Positions 60,251 to 64,000 of a stretch of 64,000 nucleotides of DNA are shown one piece after another. The notes beneath the pieces are model-generated. The model searched no databases. It had not been told where the DNA came from and saw nothing but the letters and a program-made list of their open reading frames with translations. Made by a program: the position numbers and the translations under genes. The stretch spans positions 9,308-73,307 of the forward strand of contig JAFLSK010000005.1 in the NCBI GenBank assembly GCA_022510945.1. Direction: 5' to 3'. The DNA comes from Ruminococcus sp. (GTDB lineage: Bacteria > Bacillota > Clostridia > Oscillospirales > Acutalibacteraceae). Each line of letters starts with the position of its first letter. The first letter of the stretch is position 1.

Positions 60251-60376
60251 AACAGCGCAGAGCAACGAGGCTAGACATCCCCCTCAGACAATCCCCGCTT
60301 TTTATAAAGTTTGATATTTTACAATCTTGTTCGACAAAATCTGCTTGTTTTCAAACTTCCGATTTCATAAAATGGT

Positions 60377-61450
60377 TTAGCCGCTCTCATATACAGGGAC
60401 GACAGGAACTAGATTGACGGCATTTTTGACACCGCTAAATTCAGCGTCACTAACGTCACTCTCGTCACTATCGGGCTTGTATCGGATATTAAGAAAGCGT
60501 TTACCATTACTTCTGCTTGACCTGAAGTATACTTCGTTCTCCTCGAGTTCAAAGCGATATTTGTTCATCAGCCGTTTGAGTGCACTTGGATTGATTTCAT
60601 TACCGCAGAAAGAAGAAAAATCTTTTGCGAACTCAGAGTTAGAACCAACATATAAATAAATCTGTTTCATATACGCAATTAGCTGCGAAATTTCTTCGGG
60701 CAATAAACTTTCGGGATTTTCAATGCTGTCGGAAACTAAATCCCAAGTGTGCGTATCTTTTGAAAAGTTTAATTCCAACTCTCTGTCCTCGATATCTCTG
60801 CCTGTACATATCAGTTTGGCGTTCTTTTGATTGCGGTTACTTCTATCTAAAATCAGAGTTGTATCAAGCGCACCGCTGATACCTGTTGTGCCTGAGATTT
60901 TATTCAGCGGATCGCTGTCGCCCTGCTTTCTCAAATGATGGACAAGCAGAATCGTGATTTGTAGCTTGTCCGCTAACACTTTCAGCTTCTCAATCTCCTG
61001 ATAGTCGTTTGAGTAGCTGGTGTCCTTATCAGCATTGCGAATCATTTGAAAAGTATCAATCGTGACGAGGACGGTATCGGGATATAGTGAAACAAATCCT
61101 TCAATCTGTTCCAACAGCCCATCCGCAATGGAACAAGATGAAATTGCAAAGAAAGCGTTGCTCGGTGCCTCGTCTGTAACATCGAACAGTCGGTTCTGTA
61201 CTCTGTTCCAGTTATCTTCAAGACAAAGATAGAGTGTCGTTCCTTTGGTAGTTTTGAAATTCCACACCTCCTCTCCTTTGGCAATACGAATTGTCCAATC
61301 CAACATCAACCATGACTTACCTACTTTCGGAGCGCCGCTAATCATAGCGACACCTTGCGGTAGGATTTGGTCAATACAAAACTTGGTCGGTGGCAACCGC
61401 ATGTCCATTAATGTTTCGCCGTCAATGACGGCAAGTTTGGTTTTGTTCAT
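60377..61450 (-). CDS. RepA-like AAA ATPase (AAA_25)
   Basis: Walker A SGAPKVGKSWLMLDW; TVLVTIDTFQMI; LLVHHLRKQGD. Confidence 0.88.
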   Translation of the reverse strand: MNKTKLAVIDGETLMDMRLPPTKFCIDQILPQGVAMISGAPKVGKSWLMLDWTIRIAKGEEVWNFKTTKGTTLYLCLEDNWNRVQNRLFDVTDEAPSNAFFAISSCSIADGLLEQIEGFVSLYPDTVLVTIDTFQMIRNADKDTSYSNDYQEIEKLKVLADKLQITILLVHHLRKQGDSDPLNKISGTTGISGALDTTLILDRSNRNQKNAKLICTGRDIEDRELELNFSKDTHTWDLVSDSIENPESLLPEEISQLIAYMKQIYLYVGSNSEFAKDFSSFCGNEINPSALKRLMNKYRFELEENEVYFRSSRSNGKRFLNIRYKPDSDESDVSDAEFSGVKNAVNLVPVVPVYESG

Positions 61451-61616
61451 AGGTGAACCTCCTGAAAAATATTAAAAGCGTATTTACGCTTCCGATATAT
61501 AAATGTCAAAGATTTTAAAAAGTCTACTTTTTTATATGACATACAAAAAATCGTTCCGAGGCTCTTGTGACAAGCGAACATTTGTGCTATAATATATTTT
61601 ATATGGAGGTGAAACG

Positions 61617-62792
61617 ATGAAGTTCATAGAAAAAATCGAGGATGGTATTCATAACTACAACCGCTTTTCAGCTGACTTTTCAGACAACAGCGTAAGACTA
61701 AACAATAAAGATTATCCTTTAGGAGCCGTCAGCCGTATGGTTGCAAACATAGATGCAGACACGATGACCGAGCTTTTAACATACGGAGCGAAAACGAAGT
61801 ATTATTATGAGGCAATCTATTTTCAAGGATACAGTAAAGAACTTTTCATTAAGCAAAAGGAATCTATCTTGGAAATGCTTGACTTCATGAAAACCTTAGA
61901 ACCGTTCGGCTGCTTTGATTTTGAAAAATCCAAACAATTAGTTGAGTCGTTATATTCCGAGGATGAAATGAAGCTTTATGATGAGCTTATGGATATCGAT
62001 CAACCTTTATCAGAAGAGGAATATTTACACTACAAAGACATTGACAAGCGGTTTCAGTACGCACAGGCACTCGGCTTGGTATATTCTTACATCGCAATTG
62101 ATACCGCGAATTTTGCTACTGCCGTACAGAATTTCACGATGCGTCTGATGGAAAAGAATTCTCGCAAAAAGAGTGATTTGGCACAGGCGGCTAATGAATT
62201 CTTCAATGACGATTTAACAATGTTTTATTTAATGAAATCCAATCCTGCCGAAAATCTCATGCGCGGTTTTTCGGTTAATTCCATACAGACCACTGTTCCT
62301 GTGATTGATACCACCAACGACAATTTCAAAATTCTACGAAGAATTTATTTCAGCCGAATGATGGATTTTTATGTTACGGATTTCTTCGAGGGACTTAGGC
62401 ACGGTCATTATCTGTGGCAATGCCAAATTTGCGGAAGATACTTTTTGATGACAAGCGCTCACCGACAGTTGTATTGTGATGAAGTCAATCCCGAGTACAA
62501 TGTGCCTTGCAAGTATGTAGCAAAGCACCCCGAGATTACAAAACAGAAAATGGATTTTCAGAACAAAACCGTAACACCAAATCACCTACTATGGAAACGA
62601 AGAGATAACGCAATCAGAAAAAGAAAAAGCCGCGGCAAATACAGTGATTCTGAATTTGCCATGGCAAGAGACTATATTAACCGCTGCTATGAGCGGTCGC
62701 AAATTGATTTTGATTATGCGAAAAATCAATACAAAAAGGATATGGAGTTAGAGGTAATTGATAAGGAGGTATTCGGATTATCCGATGTATGA
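61617..62792 (+). CDS. DUF6076-like mobile-element protein with CGNR-like zinc motif
   Basis: CQICGRYFLMTSAHRQLYCDEVNPEYNVPCKYVAKHPE. Confidence 0.65.
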   Translation: MKFIEKIEDGIHNYNRFSADFSDNSVRLNNKDYPLGAVSRMVANIDADTMTELLTYGAKTKYYYEAIYFQGYSKELFIKQKESILEMLDFMKTLEPFGCFDFEKSKQLVESLYSEDEMKLYDELMDIDQPLSEEEYLHYKDIDKRFQYAQALGLVYSYIAIDTANFATAVQNFTMRLMEKNSRKKSDLAQAANEFFNDDLTMFYLMKSNPAENLMRGFSVNSIQTTVPVIDTTNDNFKILRRIYFSRMMDFYVTDFFEGLRHGHYLWQCQICGRYFLMTSAHRQLYCDEVNPEYNVPCKYVAKHPEITKQKMDFQNKTVTPNHLLWKRRDNAIRKRKSRGKYSDSEFAMARDYINRCYERSQIDFDYAKNQYKKDMELEVIDKEVFGLSDV

Positions 62793-63597
62793 GTTGGATT
62801 ACACACCTGTGCGGTATGAAAATCTCAATGATTATTTTATACGTTATAAAGAAACACGCGATGTAAAATACTTCGATGAATTCCTATATTTTTATGAGCC
62901 GACTTTGGAAAGGAATATCTGCAATTTCTGTCGGCAGTATGGACTTGAAAATAATAAAAAAGAGGATTTGAAACAGATTTTTGCCGCCTTGCTTTGGGAA
63001 GAACTACAAGACTATGATTCTGATATACCGCTTTTGCAAATAATAAAATTCAAGGTGCTTAAGGCTTGGCATGAATATGTAAGAACGAACTGCGGTAATG
63101 TGATTATTGAAAATTCCAATCAATATGCCACACTTAGAAAAGTCGCGGCGTTATACTATCAACAGCCAAAGGATAAACCGCTTGATGATATGGTAAAAGA
63201 AATTGCTGCCGAGCTTAATATCTCGGAGAATAATGTACGCAGGTGTATCATCACTTCTTCCCGATTTAAGCAGGAGTTCAATCTTGACATTCATAATCAA
63301 GCAAACGAGTGTGAAATTCATTCCTTAATTACTGACAAAGATACATCTACGCTGTCACCTGAAACAATCTATTTTATCAACCGGCAGAGAGAAAAATTGC
63401 ACTCTGCTCTTAATGAACTCAGCGATAAAGATAAAATGCTGATTGAGCTTATTTACGGCATTTGTCCTGATTGCTTGGGTAACAAGGAAAGAAAAACTTT
63501 GCGAGAGGCATCGTTGCTTGTGGGTTTGACAGAAAGCGGCGCAGAGCAAAAAGTCAAAAATATACTGAAAAAGCTAAAGAAAGCATTGCTAGAATAA
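62785..63597 (+). CDS. sigma-70-like (region 2/4-like) element protein
   Basis: HTH-like segments (LDDMVKEIAAELNISENNVRRCIITSS; LREASLLVGLTESGAEQKVKNILKKLKKAL); ATG overlaps upstream stop in ATGTATGA. Confidence 0.6.
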   Translation: MYELDYTPVRYENLNDYFIRYKETRDVKYFDEFLYFYEPTLERNICNFCRQYGLENNKKEDLKQIFAALLWEELQDYDSDIPLLQIIKFKVLKAWHEYVRTNCGNVIIENSNQYATLRKVAALYYQQPKDKPLDDMVKEIAAELNISENNVRRCIITSSRFKQEFNLDIHNQANECEIHSLITDKDTSTLSPETIYFINRQREKLHSALNELSDKDKMLIELIYGICPDCLGNKERKTLREASLLVGLTESGAEQKVKNILKKLKKALLE

Positions 63598-63635
63598 AGG
63601 CTATGGAAACCGTTCGCTTAGTTTCCATAGCCTTT
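63596..63635 (+). terminator. 15-bp hairpin overlapping the stop codon of the sigma-like gene
   Basis: AAAGGCTATGGAAAC-cgttcgctta-GTTTCCATAGCCTTT. Confidence 0.75.
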
Positions 63636-63755
63636 AATTCTGCCGCACAAACTGCGACAAATCGCCTGTGTCGGCTTTATTTTGTTTTGTCGGATAACAT
63701 TGTTTGTTTTTTCTCTTTACGCCAAATTCGGCGAAATCGGCGTTTGTAATTATTA

Positions 63756-63784
63756 TTGCTATATTGCCTGTTTCGTGGTATAAT
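63756..63784 (+). promoter_or_regulatory. sigma70-type promoter
   Basis: TTGCTA-17-TATAAT. Confidence 0.6.
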
Positions 63785-63922
63785 CTATTTATACTAGAAT
63801 CGCTAATACTATATAGGTGGAATTAATTGAATGATGAAAGCAATTAGAAAGAAATAATTATTTATTTAGTTGTTGCACTATCAAATCATTCGGTAATTTA
63901 AATTCGTAAGGAAGGTTATATT

Positions 63923-64000
63923 ATGATATTAGAGATAAGGCAGACAACTGCAAACGGCACTAATAATTTTGAAATAACTGAACAGGGAAGGCTCATTTAT
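63923..64000 (+). CDS. 5' end of a CDS truncated by the window edge
   Basis: ATG with AAGGAAGG RBS; MILEIRQTTANGTNNFEITEQGRLIY open to the edge. Confidence 0.55.
   Translation, partial: MILEIRQTTANGTNNFEITEQGRLIY

Larger units (their letters stand above)
56620..64000. mobile_element. integrative/mobilizable element adjacent to tRNA-Leu; right boundary not seen
   Basis: serine recombinase, MobA/MobC, RepA-like ATPase and sigma-like gene in one block. Confidence 0.75.

Noticed and set aside
63946-63955. GGCAGAC at the right side as the second att site
   Set aside because: Only a 7-nt match to the left inverted repeat and lies inside an apparent CDS; insufficient.
1-64000. CRISPR arrays, rRNA genes, IS transposases, toxin-antitoxin pairs
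   Set aside because: Looked for regular spaced repeats, rRNA-like conserved blocks and transposase/TA motifs in the ORF track; none seen.

Overview
The window reads as a chromosomal segment of a low-GC, spore-forming Firmicute. A Ruminococcaceae/Oscillospiraceae-like host is inferred from yqfC/yqfD/ylbJ, a dockerin-bearing pullulanase, Rex and AdhE. About 55 CDSs are supported. Housekeeping blocks include aconitase-IDH-rex, pckA, rpoD-dnaG, rpmE, a T-box-controlled thrS, recG-fakA-ymdB-yqfD-yqfC, ylbJ-asnB, adhE, nadA-mnmA, and fabF with an acyl-CoA ligase. Accessory content includes two tandem pullulanases (one with a dockerin), a sugar ABC transporter, a sortase B with its probable substrate, and two LCP proteins. 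From tRNA-Leu (56.5 kb) to the right edge lies an integrative/mobilizable element: serine recombinase, MobA/MobC, RepA-like ATPase, DUF6076-like protein and a sigma-like protein. The most unusual signal is a ~132-nt structured element present three times (14911-15042, 15070-15202, 39556-39687). It can form a long hairpin enclosing the Shine-Dalgarno and AUG of two unrelated envelope genes (LysM and PAP2), and it contains a competing hairpin, so it is a candidate undescribed cis-regulatory RNA family. Other notable points: a tandem pair of Rex operators upstream of a lipoprotein-adhE unit, a VanY-like protein that has lost the family's catalytic motifs, and a candidate oriT with a perfect 20-bp hairpin. 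All calls come from reading sequence and motifs; no database search was run.
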